38,663 bases of DNA. Origin: Oscillospiraceae bacterium (GTDB taxonomy: Bacteria > Bacillota > Clostridia > Oscillospirales > Oscillospiraceae). Under the pieces are notes generated by a model that was not told where the DNA came from, ran no database searches, and saw only the letters and a program-made list of their open reading frames with translations. The DNA lies in the NCBI GenBank assembly GCA_021768185.1, contig JAETNP010000021.1, forward strand, positions 1 through 38,663, written 5' to 3'. The position numbers and the translations under genes are program-made. This document shows positions 7,501-16,144 of the stretch, one piece after another (the stretch's first letter is position 1; the number at the start of each line of letters is the position of its first letter).

Positions 7501-8634
7501 TCACCAAAGGAAGATATCCCTGTCCATCAGCCGCAGCAGGGCCTCCGCCAGAAAGTAGTCGCCGTAAATGATGGGCACGTTCTTGCCCTCGGGCCGATGG
7601 TAGGCCACGGTGCCGCCGCCCAGAACGCCGTCGGTATCCGTATCCCAGTCGGCGAACTTCTCAACGGTGGAGCGGAGCAAACCCAGAGCGCCCTGGATGT
7701 ACAGCGGCTTTTCGTACTCGGTGACATGGCTGCTGATCTCCAGCATACCGCAGGCAGCGCAGACGGCCGCAGTAGAGTCGTATTCCACCGGCTCCGCAGG
7801 CGCCCGGAAGTCCACCAGGGGTATATTGCCGGTCTGGGCGGCATTGCTCAGGAAATAATGGGCGGCGGCCTTGGCGGTTTCCAGGTACCGGGCGTCCTTC
7901 TGGTGCCGGTAGCTGATGGCAAAGCCATAGATGGCCCAGGCCTGGCCCCGGCTCCAGGAGGAGCCGGAGGCGTAGCCCTGGCCCTCCGGGTAATCCAGCA
8001 GCTCGCCGTTTTCCGGATCGACCACGGCAATGTGGTGGACGGAGCCGTCGTCCCGGACCAGAAGGCGCATCAGGGTGTGGACATGGCGGCGGGCAATGGC
8101 CTCATACCGGGGGTCGCCGCTTTCACGGGTGGCCCAGTACAGCAGGGGCACGTTCATCATGCTGTCGATGATCATCCAGCCGGGCCGGTTCTCGTTCCAT
8201 GCGGACAGATACTCTCCGTTGGGGTTGTAGCGGCCGGCCAGCAGGGTGGCGGCATGGAAGCCCCGGGTCTTTGCCCGGCTGTCGGGCTCAATCCGGTCGT
8301 GGGCAACGGCGGTGTGGAGCCACATAAAGCCCACATCGTGGTGCAGGCCGTTAAACTGGTCGAAGGCTCCGTCCAGGCGGGCTTCCAGGCGGAGGGCGGC
8401 GTCCCGGTATTCCTTCTCTCCGGTGGCGTGGTACATCTGCCACATGATGCCCCCCCAAAAGCCGTTGACCCAGTCGCACAGATCGGCGGCTCCATTGTCG
8501 GGATAGACCCCGTTTACGGGGATGTTGGGTATCCGGTCTCCCATGCGCAGGCATTCCGCGTGGAGCTTGGCGCGAACCTTTTCAAAGGTGGCTTCGACCC
8601 ATTGAAGCTGTTCGGGCAGCAGTTTCTCTTTCAT
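7501..8634 (-). CDS. GH88 unsaturated glucuronyl hydrolase
   Basis: A 377-residue cytoplasmic alpha6/alpha6-barrel enzyme that removes 4-deoxy-L-threo-hex-4-enopyranuronosyl groups left by polysaccharide lyases. Two family aspartates are visible: Asp100 in HHDVGFMW and Asp157 in GWMIIDSMMN, matching Asp88 and Asp149 of the Bacillus GL1 enzyme. Other family blocks are SSWSRGQAWAIYG and YGDYFLAEALLRL. Its start overlaps the stop of the upstream lyase by 4 bp (ATGA), so the two are probably translationally coupled. The released uronate opens to 5-keto-4-deoxyuronate, the substrate of KduI encoded at 30846-31688. The alternative family GH105 is less likely given the HHDVGF and IID motifs. Confidence 0.93.
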   Translation of the reverse strand: MKEKLLPEQLQWVEATFEKVRAKLHAECLRMGDRIPNIPVNGVYPDNGAADLCDWVNGFWGGIMWQMYHATGEKEYRDAALRLEARLDGAFDQFNGLHHDVGFMWLHTAVAHDRIEPDSRAKTRGFHAATLLAGRYNPNGEYLSAWNENRPGWMIIDSMMNVPLLYWATRESGDPRYEAIARRHVHTLMRLLVRDDGSVHHIAVVDPENGELLDYPEGQGYASGSSWSRGQAWAIYGFAISYRHQKDARYLETAKAAAHYFLSNAAQTGNIPLVDFRAPAEPVEYDSTAAVCAACGMLEISSHVTEYEKPLYIQGALGLLRSTVEKFADWDTDTDGVLGGGTVAYHRPEGKNVPIIYGDYFLAEALLRLMDRDIFLW

Positions 8635-10646
8635 ATTGTTACCTCACCTATTTCCGCAGTGATTTTCCAGGAGCCCTTGTCGATTCGGTAGCCGTACCGG
8701 ACTCCCTCCACGGTCATCCCCAGCAGGAAGCACGCGCCGCTCTCCTCTACGGACAGGTTTCCGGCGGCAGCTTCCCGCTCCAGGGGGCGGCAGCAGACGA
8801 CGCTGAGGAAGCGCTGGGAATTTCTCCCGCCGGCGCTCAGGCACAGGCGGCGGGCCCGGCGCTCGTGGTCAACGGTCTCAGAGAGCCGCCCCGGAAGGAC
8901 CCCGGCGGCATCCGCGCCGGTGAAGGCGATGGAGGCGATGAGCTTTCCATCGGGAGATACCGCCCGCAGAAGCCCCGGGGTCAGGTCTGCCCGGACGGTA
9001 TCAATCAGGAACCAGGCGCTGGCCATATCCTCCTTCTCCAGCCCGTCCAGAGCGTCGAACACCAGCAGAAAACCTTCTGCCAAAATCAGGGCCCGGCGGT
9101 GAACCGCCGGCGCGTAATTTTCATGATAGCCGCAGGCGTAGGCGTAGCCGCCGCACGCTTCAGCGGCGAGGATTCCGCCCATCGCCTGGCTGCCGTAGGC
9201 CCAGGTGCCCAGGTAGGCGAAGGCGTCCTTGGCATTTACGCTGACCGTGCTGTGCGCCTCGGTGGATTTGAAATAGTGGCGGTCGCCGCCCTCCCGGTAG
9301 CTGTAGCGTCCGGCGTCCGGAAGTACGGCCCAGCCCTGGGAGTAATACTCAAAGGCGTTGGGGTCAATGTGGGCGTGGTCGTTGTGAATGGGGCTGCGGG
9401 CAGAGAAGAACAGGCTGTCGGCGTTCTTTTCCCAGCCGGTGCGGATCATGACCTGCTTGAACTCCCGGTCATGGTAGAAGACGGGCAGCCGGGGCGCCTC
9501 CGGTTCCAGCGCCGACAGCCGCTTTGCGACGGCCGGAGCGTCGGCCAGGGTCCACACCTGCTGGCCAAATTCCCGCAGAAGGCCCTCCTTCCCGAAGGCT
9601 CCCGCTACCTCCGCCAGGGCCTCATACTCGCCAAAAGCCTTGAAGTGGCAGAAGGCGGAACGGAAGACCAGGGGGGTGGCATCGGAATCACCCCAGGGCA
9701 CTTCTATGCCGTCGGGGCGGGTGGTATAGATGCTCCGTTGGAGCATGGAATGAACCAGCGCCTCATATTCCGGCGAGAAGGAGAAGCCGTAGCGCCGGGC
9801 CAGCTGAACGCTGTAGGTCATCTGGAACAGGCACTCGTTGTGATAGTTGGGGGCGCCTTCGATCTGGCCGCCGCCGGGCAGAATCTGGTTCCGGGCGCAG
9901 CGCTCCATCTCGCGGAGGGCGTGGGCGCGCCAGAGGGGAGCATTCGCCATAAAGTCGCACAGACAGCTGATTTCCAGCAGGCCCAGGCACTCCGTCAGGT
10001 AGTGGTTGTGATCGGCCTTGGGCCAGAGCACGGGGCAGACCTTGAAGAGAATCTGCGCGTGCTGGTACAGGCTGAGCATCATCTTCCGGAACGTATCCAC
10101 CGGGAAGCAGGGGTCTCCGGCCAGCAGCTGGAGCACCAGGTTCCAGCTGCGGTTGGCCCGGATGCCCAGCTCCAGGGAGCGCCAGGGCGTTCCGGCGGAG
10201 AACCGGGGCTTGGCTACGGCATAGTCCAGGGAGATCTCCAGAGGCGGGCAGGTATCCACCCAGTTATCGAGTTCCGATACCACCTTTTCCGCGTAGACGG
10301 TGTCCCCCGTAAGGTAATAGGCGCGGAGAAGTACGGGCCAGTGCTCCATGCGGTTGAGCATGAACACATACTCCACGTCCCCTACGGGGTTATCCGCCCA
10401 GCGGGGCGGGTTTCCGACAAAATAGGGCTTGCCCATGGTGCCGCAGAGAACCATCATGCCGTCCAGATACGCCTGGGCCTGGTCGATGACAGCCTGGGCG
10501 GCCTTGGGCAGATTTTCCTTTACATACCGGGCGGCCTTGCGGCAGCCCTCCTGCTCGGGGGCATACCGCAGACGGGCCTGCTCATAGCACTGGGAGGGGG
10601 TAAGGCCGCCGGAGACCACGTCTTCCCAGGCAGGTAAGTGCCCCAT
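8631..10646 (-). CDS. Heparinase II/III-like polysaccharide lyase (first of two)
   Basis: A 671-residue protein with the heparinase II/III layout: N-terminal alpha/alpha toroid (about 1-370) and C-terminal beta-sandwich (about 380-670). Candidate catalytic residues are Asn214/His215/Tyr216 (NHYLTE), Tyr268/His269 (NYHNE) and the histidines of HNDHAHID (421-427). It lacks a signal peptide and so would act on imported oligosaccharides, unlike secreted heparinases. The start has GAGGAGG seven bases upstream, overlapping the end of the preceding gene, whose stop is two bases away. The proposed reaction is beta-elimination next to a 4-linked uronate, with the product passed to the coupled GH88 enzyme. 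The subfamily (PL12, PL15, PL21, PL33 or related) cannot be settled by eye. Confidence 0.85.
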   Translation of the reverse strand: MGHLPAWEDVVSGGLTPSQCYEQARLRYAPEQEGCRKAARYVKENLPKAAQAVIDQAQAYLDGMMVLCGTMGKPYFVGNPPRWADNPVGDVEYVFMLNRMEHWPVLLRAYYLTGDTVYAEKVVSELDNWVDTCPPLEISLDYAVAKPRFSAGTPWRSLELGIRANRSWNLVLQLLAGDPCFPVDTFRKMMLSLYQHAQILFKVCPVLWPKADHNHYLTECLGLLEISCLCDFMANAPLWRAHALREMERCARNQILPGGGQIEGAPNYHNECLFQMTYSVQLARRYGFSFSPEYEALVHSMLQRSIYTTRPDGIEVPWGDSDATPLVFRSAFCHFKAFGEYEALAEVAGAFGKEGLLREFGQQVWTLADAPAVAKRLSALEPEAPRLPVFYHDREFKQVMIRTGWEKNADSLFFSARSPIHNDHAHIDPNAFEYYSQGWAVLPDAGRYSYREGGDRHYFKSTEAHSTVSVNAKDAFAYLGTWAYGSQAMGGILAAEACGGYAYACGYHENYAPAVHRRALILAEGFLLVFDALDGLEKEDMASAWFLIDTVRADLTPGLLRAVSPDGKLIASIAFTGADAAGVLPGRLSETVDHERRARRLCLSAGGRNSQRFLSVVCCRPLEREAAAGNLSVEESGACFLLGMTVEGVRYGYRIDKGSWKITAEIGEVTI

Positions 10647-10648
10647 TG

Positions 10649-11527
10649 TCAGGCCTCCTCAAACTTGGCGATCAGGTAACGGCCCAGATCCACCAGATGG
10701 GCCGTCTGGGAATCCCGGACTTCCAGGGGCAGAGGATTGGAAAATGCCTGGACCTCATAGGTGAAGTCGCCCTCGTAGCCAATCTCCTTCAGGACTCGCA
10801 TCATCTTGTACCAGTCCACCAGGCCGTAGAAGGGAGGCAGATGCTCATCCCGCTGGCCGTGGTTGTCGGCGATGTGGGTGGTCTTCAGACGCTTGCCCAC
10901 AATGCGCAGCTCGGCGGCCTGATCGGCAACGCTGAGGTTTGCGTGGCCGAAGTCCCAGTTGATGCCGACATTGGGCATATGGAAGGAATCCACCAGTTCA
11001 GCCAGGTCCTCGCCGTTGCAGGCAAAGACATAGTCCATGCCGGGGAACTGGACCATATTCTCAAAGGACAATCCGAAGCCCATGGACGCAGCCTGCTCCG
11101 CCAGGGGGCCGTAGTAGTCCAGATTCAGCTTCAGGTAGTCGCTGCGGCTGAAACCGGGACGGCGGGCATGGAGCGGGTGGGCAACGGCCCAGGTTGTCTT
11201 CAGGATGCCGGAGCCCTCCATCGTGCGGCGGAGCATTTCCCGCTCCCAGCCGTGGTCCTCGATCCGGGCGTCTACCGGGTCGTACATATGCAGATGGGTC
11301 TGGGGGAAGGGAATGCTGTTCTCATCTGCGAATTTCTTGACATCCATCAAAAACTCCCGCCAGTCGGCCAGGGCAACGGGATGTCCGGGCCTCCCCTGAT
11401 CGCAGAAGTTGAAGTCCAGGCTGTCAAAGCCCGCGGCCATGCAGCGCTTCATACTTTCCTTTACAGGAATCACACCGAAGGAATCGCCCACCTTGTCCAT
11501 CAGGTTGGTAGAAGTAGCCAGCTTCAT
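10649..11527 (-). CDS. Sugar phosphate isomerase/epimerase-like TIM barrel
   Basis: A 292-residue protein of the AP-endonuclease-2/xylose-isomerase-like TIM-barrel superfamily. Candidate metal ligands are spread along strand ends: HLHMYDP near residue 80, Glu in GLSFENMV near 155, the segment INWDFGHANLS near 195, HIADNHGQRDEHLPP near 220 and a C-terminal TYEVQAF. The start at 11527 is preferred over an upstream in-frame ATG because GGAGG precedes it by eight bases. It is the first gene of the leftward catabolic operon. Superfamily members epimerise or isomerise free keto-sugars, dehydrate inososes, or cleave 3-keto-glycosides; I cannot tell which applies. With the inositol-dehydrogenase-like gene at 29735-30742 it could handle a keto-sugar or keto-inositol. 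Confidence 0.8.
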   Translation of the reverse strand: MKLATSTNLMDKVGDSFGVIPVKESMKRCMAAGFDSLDFNFCDQGRPGHPVALADWREFLMDVKKFADENSIPFPQTHLHMYDPVDARIEDHGWEREMLRRTMEGSGILKTTWAVAHPLHARRPGFSRSDYLKLNLDYYGPLAEQAASMGFGLSFENMVQFPGMDYVFACNGEDLAELVDSFHMPNVGINWDFGHANLSVADQAAELRIVGKRLKTTHIADNHGQRDEHLPPFYGLVDWYKMMRVLKEIGYEGDFTYEVQAFSNPLPLEVRDSQTAHLVDLGRYLIAKFEEA

Positions 11528-11555
11528 ATAGAAAACCTCCATCATATAAGTCGCC

Positions 11556-11574
11556 GTCCGGAGCCCTTCCGGAC
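11556..11574 (-). promoter_or_regulatory. Second leader hairpin of the leftward operon
   Basis: GTCCGGA (11556-11562) and TCCGGAC (11568-11574) form a perfect 7-bp stem around a 5-base loop, about 30 bases before the start codon. There is no following T-tract, so it is not a terminator by itself. Confidence 0.5.
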
Positions 11575-11613
11575 AGAAAACGAGGGTATGCACACCCACG
11601 CGTACATACCCTC
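11575..11613 (-). promoter_or_regulatory. Terminator-like hairpin at the 5' end of the leftward operon
   Basis: On the minus strand GAGGGTATG, a 14-base loop and CATACCCTC form a perfect 9-bp stem followed by GTTTTCT. It could stop read-through from the kinase gene. Because it begins immediately after the -10 box of the operon promoter, it would also be the first structure of that transcript, so it may be an attenuator or a 5' stabiliser. Confidence 0.6.
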
Positions 11614-11665
11614 ATTATCCCGGATAAGGCAAATGATTACAATGTCAAAAATAATTGTTCTGTCG
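11614..11665 (-). promoter_or_regulatory. Promoter and possible operator of the leftward catabolic operon
   Basis: On the minus strand TTGTAA (11637-11642) and GATAAT (11614-11619) are spaced by 17 bases. The 23 bases before the -35 box (11643-11665) partly match an element found at the same distance in three other promoters of the locus (GACA... and TTATTTT half-sites). The match is the weakest of the four. Confidence 0.55.
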
Positions 11666-11671
11666 CCATAA

Positions 11672-13447
11672 TTATTCAATGTTTTCCGTCAGCTTTTCCA
11701 GGGGGAGCCGGATGCGGATGACGGTTCCCTCTTCCGGGGCTGTGGTGATGTCCAGGCCGTACCCCTCGCCGTAGTAGAGCTTCAGCCGCTGATGGACGCT
11801 GGCAAGGCCAAAATGTTGGCTCTCCTTGTTAAAATCGTAGCTGTCCAGATAGTCAAGCAGCACTCGACGCTGCTCGCTGGTCATGCCGGTACCGTCATCC
11901 TGAACCCGGAACACCAGTTCTCCCGCCTCCTCGCCGCCGGTAATGCGGACGGTTCCTTCCTTCCGGCCATTGAAGGCGTGCTTAAAGCAGTTTTCCACCA
12001 AGGGCTGCGTCAGCATACTGGGCACGTTCCATTTCAGAATGCCGTCTTCAAATTCTACGGACCAGTGAATGGCATCGTCCTTTAGAAAGCATGAGAGCTC
12101 ACAATACGTGCACAGTTCCTCCTTCATCGCTCTCACGGAGACAAAATCCTTGTTAAAGCTGAGAACATGATGCAGAAATACGGAAAGACTCTTCAGCACC
12201 TGTTCTGCTCCCCGATAATTCCCAAACTTGATGGTCCACAGCAGGGAGTCCAAAATGTTATACAGGAAGTGGGGATTGACTCCGTTGCGGAAAATGCGAA
12301 GCTGGGTTTCTTTCTTGTATAGCTGGGCCTTGTACTCCTCGTCGATCAGATGGTCGATGTGCTGGGTCATCTCCTGGAGGGACTGATACAGATAGGCAAA
12401 TTCGTCTTTCCGCTGGGTTTTGAAGGTACCGTTCCACTTGCCGCCGGCTTCCCGGCTCTGCCGGTAGCTGCGCACCTGGTCGGAAAGCTCGTAAATGGGG
12501 GCGGTAATGTAGTCGAGAACGTGGTACAGCCCAAAGAAGATCACCACCGAAAACAGCAGGAAGATGACCAGCAGCACGCCGCTCAGATAGTTGATCTGGG
12601 CAAAGATCAGGCTCTCGGGAAGGAGCTTCCGGTACTGCCACTGATAGGACTGGGTCTGGGCGGCAACCGCCAGATATTTTTCTCCCCCGTGCTCAACGAT
12701 GTCGCCGGTATTTGCCGCCAGGGCCAGCTGCACAAGGTCCTCCGGGATCTCGGTTTTCCCGGCGGTGATGATCCCACCCTGAGCATCCGCCAGCAGAATG
12801 GGGGCCTCCTCATAATAGTGGTCCTCCCGCAGGATGGCGGTGAAGGTGCTCAGCTGGGTGTTGACGGAGAGCCAGCCCAGGGGCGCACCGAAGCCGTGCT
12901 GATAAATTTGCCCCACAAGGGAGACGATCTTGTTGTTGGCCATCCGGGAAAACTGGTCCTGGATGACAATCTCCGGCGCGGTAAAAGCGCCGGGGCTGGG
13001 GGTGCCGCCGTAGTCCCCGGCCGGGAGCCAGGTCTGAAAGTCCGTGGTCAGGACCTGGTTGTCCCGGAAGTTTTTGATATAAACGGAATAGACGCTTCCG
13101 TTGCTGGACATGAGGACCGTGTCCATCTTCTGCCGGAAACTGTCCAAGTAGGCAGCGGACTCCGGATCAATGAGCCACTGCTGGATCTTGCTGTCATAGA
13201 GCATGTTGTAATACGCCTGCTGGATGTGGGAGAACAGCTCCTCCATCTGCTGCACCGCCAGCTTGGCGTTAAGATCGGCAAACTGGATGGTGTCCTCCTT
13301 CAGCTGCCGGACCACAATTTTGATAACAAGGGTGCCGCACAGCAGGGTAGACAGCAAAATGACGCTCACTGCGATGAGGCTGGTTTTCAGCTTCAGGGAG
13401 TAGCGCACACGGCGGTCAGTCTTTGTCATATGTTTCATACTGCACAT
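11672..13447 (-). CDS. YesM-type sensor histidine kinase
   Basis: A 591-residue membrane sensor. TM1 is about residues 22-46 and TM2 about 291-315, flanking an extracytoplasmic sensor domain of about 240 residues. A HAMP linker, a His_kinase domain (PF06580 type) with phospho-accepting His in NPHFLYNILDSL and an HATPase domain with N-box PLVENCFKHAF follow. These kinases typically sense an extracellular sugar, sometimes through the ABC solute-binding protein. The reading frame overlaps the end of the response-regulator gene by 32 bases. ATGs at 13447, 13438 and 13429 are all possible starts, and none has a strong ribosome binding site, which suggests translational coupling. It belongs to the same transcript as the regulator gene and probably controls the whole surrounding locus. 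Confidence 0.93.
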   Translation of the reverse strand: MCSMKHMTKTDRRVRYSLKLKTSLIAVSVILLSTLLCGTLVIKIVVRQLKEDTIQFADLNAKLAVQQMEELFSHIQQAYYNMLYDSKIQQWLIDPESAAYLDSFRQKMDTVLMSSNGSVYSVYIKNFRDNQVLTTDFQTWLPAGDYGGTPSPGAFTAPEIVIQDQFSRMANNKIVSLVGQIYQHGFGAPLGWLSVNTQLSTFTAILREDHYYEEAPILLADAQGGIITAGKTEIPEDLVQLALAANTGDIVEHGGEKYLAVAAQTQSYQWQYRKLLPESLIFAQINYLSGVLLVIFLLFSVVIFFGLYHVLDYITAPIYELSDQVRSYRQSREAGGKWNGTFKTQRKDEFAYLYQSLQEMTQHIDHLIDEEYKAQLYKKETQLRIFRNGVNPHFLYNILDSLLWTIKFGNYRGAEQVLKSLSVFLHHVLSFNKDFVSVRAMKEELCTYCELSCFLKDDAIHWSVEFEDGILKWNVPSMLTQPLVENCFKHAFNGRKEGTVRITGGEEAGELVFRVQDDGTGMTSEQRRVLLDYLDSYDFNKESQHFGLASVHQRLKLYYGEGYGLDITTAPEEGTVIRIRLPLEKLTENIE

Positions 13448-14939
13448 TTTTTGCCTGGTAGGTCTTTGGCGTCATGCCGGTGTATTTTTTGAAAAGACCG
13501 TGGAAGTTTTTCGGCTCCAGCCCCACCTTGGAACAGACCTCGTACACGTGGACATAGGGCTCGAGGAGATAGTCCTTGGCGAGCTCTATGCGGTACTGGG
13601 AGATATACTCGCTGTACCCCTGCCGGAAATCCTCCTTGAAGGCCTTGCTGAGGTAGACGTAGCTGACGCCGATTTTCTGCGCCACAGCCTTCAGATTCAG
13701 CTCGGGGTTGCTGATATGCTTGATGGAATATTCCTGGGCCAGCTTGACGATGGGCCGGACCACCTTGGCCTTCTGCTCGGAGGACAGCCGGAAGCAGGCC
13801 TGCAGCTCCTCGGCCACCATTTTCTGCAGGGCCTGGCCGGTGGCGCAGGCCGTCAGCTCCCGCTGGAGCCGTCCCGGGTCCTGCTCGGGGAAACCGCAGG
13901 TGTCGTAGAGCCGGCATAGGGTACTGGCGAAACTGCTGGCGGTGGTTACGGCGTCGCAGTCATTTTCCCGGCAGAACCTTGTTACCGCCTCCAGATGTTC
14001 CGCGGCTGCCGCGAGATTATCTGACCACAGGTGCTTTTTCAGCTCTGCATAGTCCAGGTGGGCGGCGGTGGAATGCCTTGGCAGAGGGTCTCCCTGGGTA
14101 TAATACCAGACCTCCGAAGGGGCGTTCCGCCAGAAGCTGTGGGCGAAGGCCGCCTTGGCCTGCCGGAAGGCGTCCGGCCAGGAGGCAAGTCCTCCGGCGG
14201 CCGGCAGGCTGACGCCGAATCTATAGGGCGGCTGGAGTTTCCACTGATGCAGGAGAATTTGGAGCACCTCCCGGACGAGGGTCAGAAAGCCGGAGAGGAT
14301 GCACAGCACCCCGTTGTCCGCCGGCAGCAGAAAGACGGGCTGTCCCGTTTCGGCGGCGATCTCCCGCAGCTGCTGGCAGGATGCCGGGCTGTCCCCATAG
14401 GCGCGGAAATAGAGGAAGGTGGCGCCCACCGGATCAAAGCTGTTCCGGAAATCCTCCAGGGGCACCCTCAGCCGCTCCATGTTCCGATCGGCCAGAGCCT
14501 GGCGGATCTCGTCGGCTACCCTGCTCCACGAAATGAAGCTTGCCTGCGTCTGGACCCGGTCCCGGCGCTCGATTTCGTCGAATACCTGCCGGGCGTGCTT
14601 CAGAAGCTCCTCATCGTCTACGGGCTTTAAAAGGTAGGCGCTGGCGCCCATGGAAAGCGCCTGATGGGCATAGGAAAACTTCTCATAAGCGCTGATAATA
14701 ATAACCTTGATCTCCGGCCGGTTCTGCCGGACATAGGCGAGCAGATCAAGACCCGTACCATCGGGCATGGAAATATCCGTGACTACCAGATCCACATGAT
14801 GCCTGGCAATATGTGCAATGGCCGGATTTGCCCCTTCAAAGGCGGCTGCCACATAGCCGCCGATGCTCCGCCAATCTACGAGACGCGAAAGCCCCTCCCG
14901 GGTGATTTTTTTATCCTCGACAATAATCACGTCAAACAT
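13416..14939 (-). CDS. YesN-type response regulator with AraC-family output domain
   Basis: A 507-residue transcription regulator. The receiver domain (about 1-120) has Asp9, phospho-acceptor Asp55 in VVTDISMPDG and the conserved Lys in YLLKPVDD. A middle region of about 280 residues follows, then a double helix-turn-helix AraC domain (about 400-500) with LKAVAQKIGVSYVYLSKAFK and the C-terminal signature ending in TGMTPKTYQ. It is the partner of the overlapping YesM-type kinase. It is transcribed divergently from the ABC transporter operon, the usual layout for such regulators and their targets. AraC-type domains bind direct repeats near the -35 box; a candidate shared site is reported at four promoters of the locus. 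Confidence 0.95.
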   Translation of the reverse strand: MFDVIIVEDKKITREGLSRLVDWRSIGGYVAAAFEGANPAIAHIARHHVDLVVTDISMPDGTGLDLLAYVRQNRPEIKVIIISAYEKFSYAHQALSMGASAYLLKPVDDEELLKHARQVFDEIERRDRVQTQASFISWSRVADEIRQALADRNMERLRVPLEDFRNSFDPVGATFLYFRAYGDSPASCQQLREIAAETGQPVFLLPADNGVLCILSGFLTLVREVLQILLHQWKLQPPYRFGVSLPAAGGLASWPDAFRQAKAAFAHSFWRNAPSEVWYYTQGDPLPRHSTAAHLDYAELKKHLWSDNLAAAAEHLEAVTRFCRENDCDAVTTASSFASTLCRLYDTCGFPEQDPGRLQRELTACATGQALQKMVAEELQACFRLSSEQKAKVVRPIVKLAQEYSIKHISNPELNLKAVAQKIGVSYVYLSKAFKEDFRQGYSEYISQYRIELAKDYLLEPYVHVYEVCSKVGLEPKNFHGLFKKYTGMTPKTYQAKNVQYETYDKD

Positions 14940-14988
14940 ATCCCCACCCCGCTTTCTCAGAAGTCAGCGCTTCCGAAGCCCTGTTTTC

Positions 14989-15017
14989 AATCTAACACAA
15001 ACCACATCCCTTTGCAA
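14989..15017 (-). promoter_or_regulatory. Promoter of the two-component regulator genes
   Basis: On the minus strand TTGCAA (15012-15017) and TAGATT (14989-14994) are spaced by 17 bases, about 50 bases upstream of the response-regulator start codon. Confidence 0.55.
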
Positions 15018-15022
15018 GCGTA

Positions 15023-15049
15023 ATTTACCGGCACAAACATTTACCGGCA
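15023..15049. repeat. Direct repeat ATTTACCGGCA x2 in the divergent promoter region
   Basis: ATTTACCGGCA occurs at 15023-15033 and again at 15039-15049, a 16-base period, and the similarity continues (CAAAC versus AAAAC). It lies just upstream of the regulator promoter's -35 box and about 60 bases upstream of the transporter promoter. It is a candidate operator for autoregulation. Confidence 0.6.
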
Positions 15050-15088
15050 AAACCCCGTTGGGAGAAAGGTGAATTTTGTTGAATTTAT

Positions 15089-15141
15089 GGATATTATACT
15101 GATGTTCTGGATTGCTGATGGAAGCGCCGGCCTGCTATAAT
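15089..15141 (+). promoter_or_regulatory. Promoter and putative YesN operator of the ABC transporter operon
   Basis: TTGCTG (15112-15117) and a perfect TATAAT (15136-15141) are 18 bases apart. Directly upstream, 15089-15111 holds the half-sites GGATATTA and TGATGTT, 11 bases apart, in the same register relative to the -35 box as at the promoter at 27864. Confidence 0.68.
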
Positions 15142-15173
15142 TTGACTTACAAAAAACAGAAAGGAAGGTCGTA

Positions 15174-16118
15174 ATGAGAACGACGAACACTGCAGCGCCG
15201 CGCCTTGAACAGTCAAGAACCCGACGATTCCTTAAAGAGGTCTATAAGCAGCGTCAGCTCTATTTGATTATGCTTATCCCTCTGGCATTTTACATTCTCT
15301 TTGAATATGTGCCGCTGTCCAAGATTCCCTGGGCTTTTACCAACTATGGCGAAGTACCTGAATCCAAGGTGGAATTTGTCGGTTTTGCCAACTTCGTTAA
15401 GCTGCTGGGGTCTACCTCCTTCCGCAGAGCGTTCCGCAATACCATTATTATCAGCGGCCTGAAACTGCTGTTCGGCTTCCCTATTCCCATCATCGTCGCG
15501 CTGATGCTCAATGAGATCCGGATGGAGCGGTATAAGAAGACCATTCAGACCGTTATTTACTTCCCCCACTTCCTGTCCTGGGTCGTCATCGGCTGTATCT
15601 GGTTTGTACTCCTGTCCCCTCAGGACAGCGTCAACGCTCAGTTGGCACAGCTCATTGGTGTGGAGCCGGTCTACTGGTTTGCCAGCAAGGAGCACATCCG
15701 TTCCCTGCTGGTCGTCACAGACATCTGGGCCAGCGCCGGTTACTCCGCCATTGTCTATCTTGCCGCCATTACATCGGTGGACCCGACGCTCTACGAGGCT
15801 GCCCGGATCGACGGCGCCGGGAAATGGAAGCAGATGTGGAACATTACCATCGCAACCATCCGTCCTACTATCGTCATCATGCTCATCTTCCAGCTGGGCA
15901 AGATTCTGAACATCTTTGATCAGGTCCTGGTCATGGCTCAGCCCGTTGTTTACGAAACCGCCGACGTTATCCAGACCTTCGCTTACCGTACCGGCATCAG
16001 CGAGATGAAGGTTGGATACGGCATGGCCGTGAGCCTCTTTAAAGCTCTCATCAGCTTCTGCCTGGTGCTCATTACCAACCGTGCCGCCAAGAAGATCGAC
16101 GGCAGCGGCGTATTCTAA
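15174..16118 (+). CDS. ABC sugar transporter permease, LplB type
   Basis: A 314-residue inner-membrane permease with about six transmembrane helices. It carries the cytoplasmic EAA loop YEAARIDGAGKWKQMWNI (near residues 207-224) that docks the ATPase. With the next gene it forms the heterodimeric channel of a carbohydrate-uptake ABC importer of the LplB/YtcP type, used for oligosaccharides of uronates and rhamnogalacturonan in Bacillus. AAGGAAGG lies six bases before the ATG. It is the first gene of the rightward operon. No ATPase gene is present in the window, so a shared MsmX-type ATPase encoded elsewhere is expected. Confidence 0.94.
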   Translation: MRTTNTAAPRLEQSRTRRFLKEVYKQRQLYLIMLIPLAFYILFEYVPLSKIPWAFTNYGEVPESKVEFVGFANFVKLLGSTSFRRAFRNTIIISGLKLLFGFPIPIIVALMLNEIRMERYKKTIQTVIYFPHFLSWVVIGCIWFVLLSPQDSVNAQLAQLIGVEPVYWFASKEHIRSLLVVTDIWASAGYSAIVYLAAITSVDPTLYEAARIDGAGKWKQMWNITIATIRPTIVIMLIFQLGKILNIFDQVLVMAQPVVYETADVIQTFAYRTGISEMKVGYGMAVSLFKALISFCLVLITNRAAKKIDGSGVF

Positions 16119-16144
16119 TCAATTGTGAAGGAGTGTGAAACAGT

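Noticed and set aside
8865..10637. Long open frame antisense to the first lyase gene
   Set aside because: Shadow of a well-supported heparinase II/III-like gene in GC-rich DNA, with no recognisable domains.
11666..15090. TTATGG upstream of two promoters (rc at 11666-11671; 15085-15090) as the main regulator site
   Set aside because: The hexamer is short and AT-rich, one copy overlaps the end of the kinase gene, and it is missing before the other two promoters. The element abutting the -35 boxes explains more.
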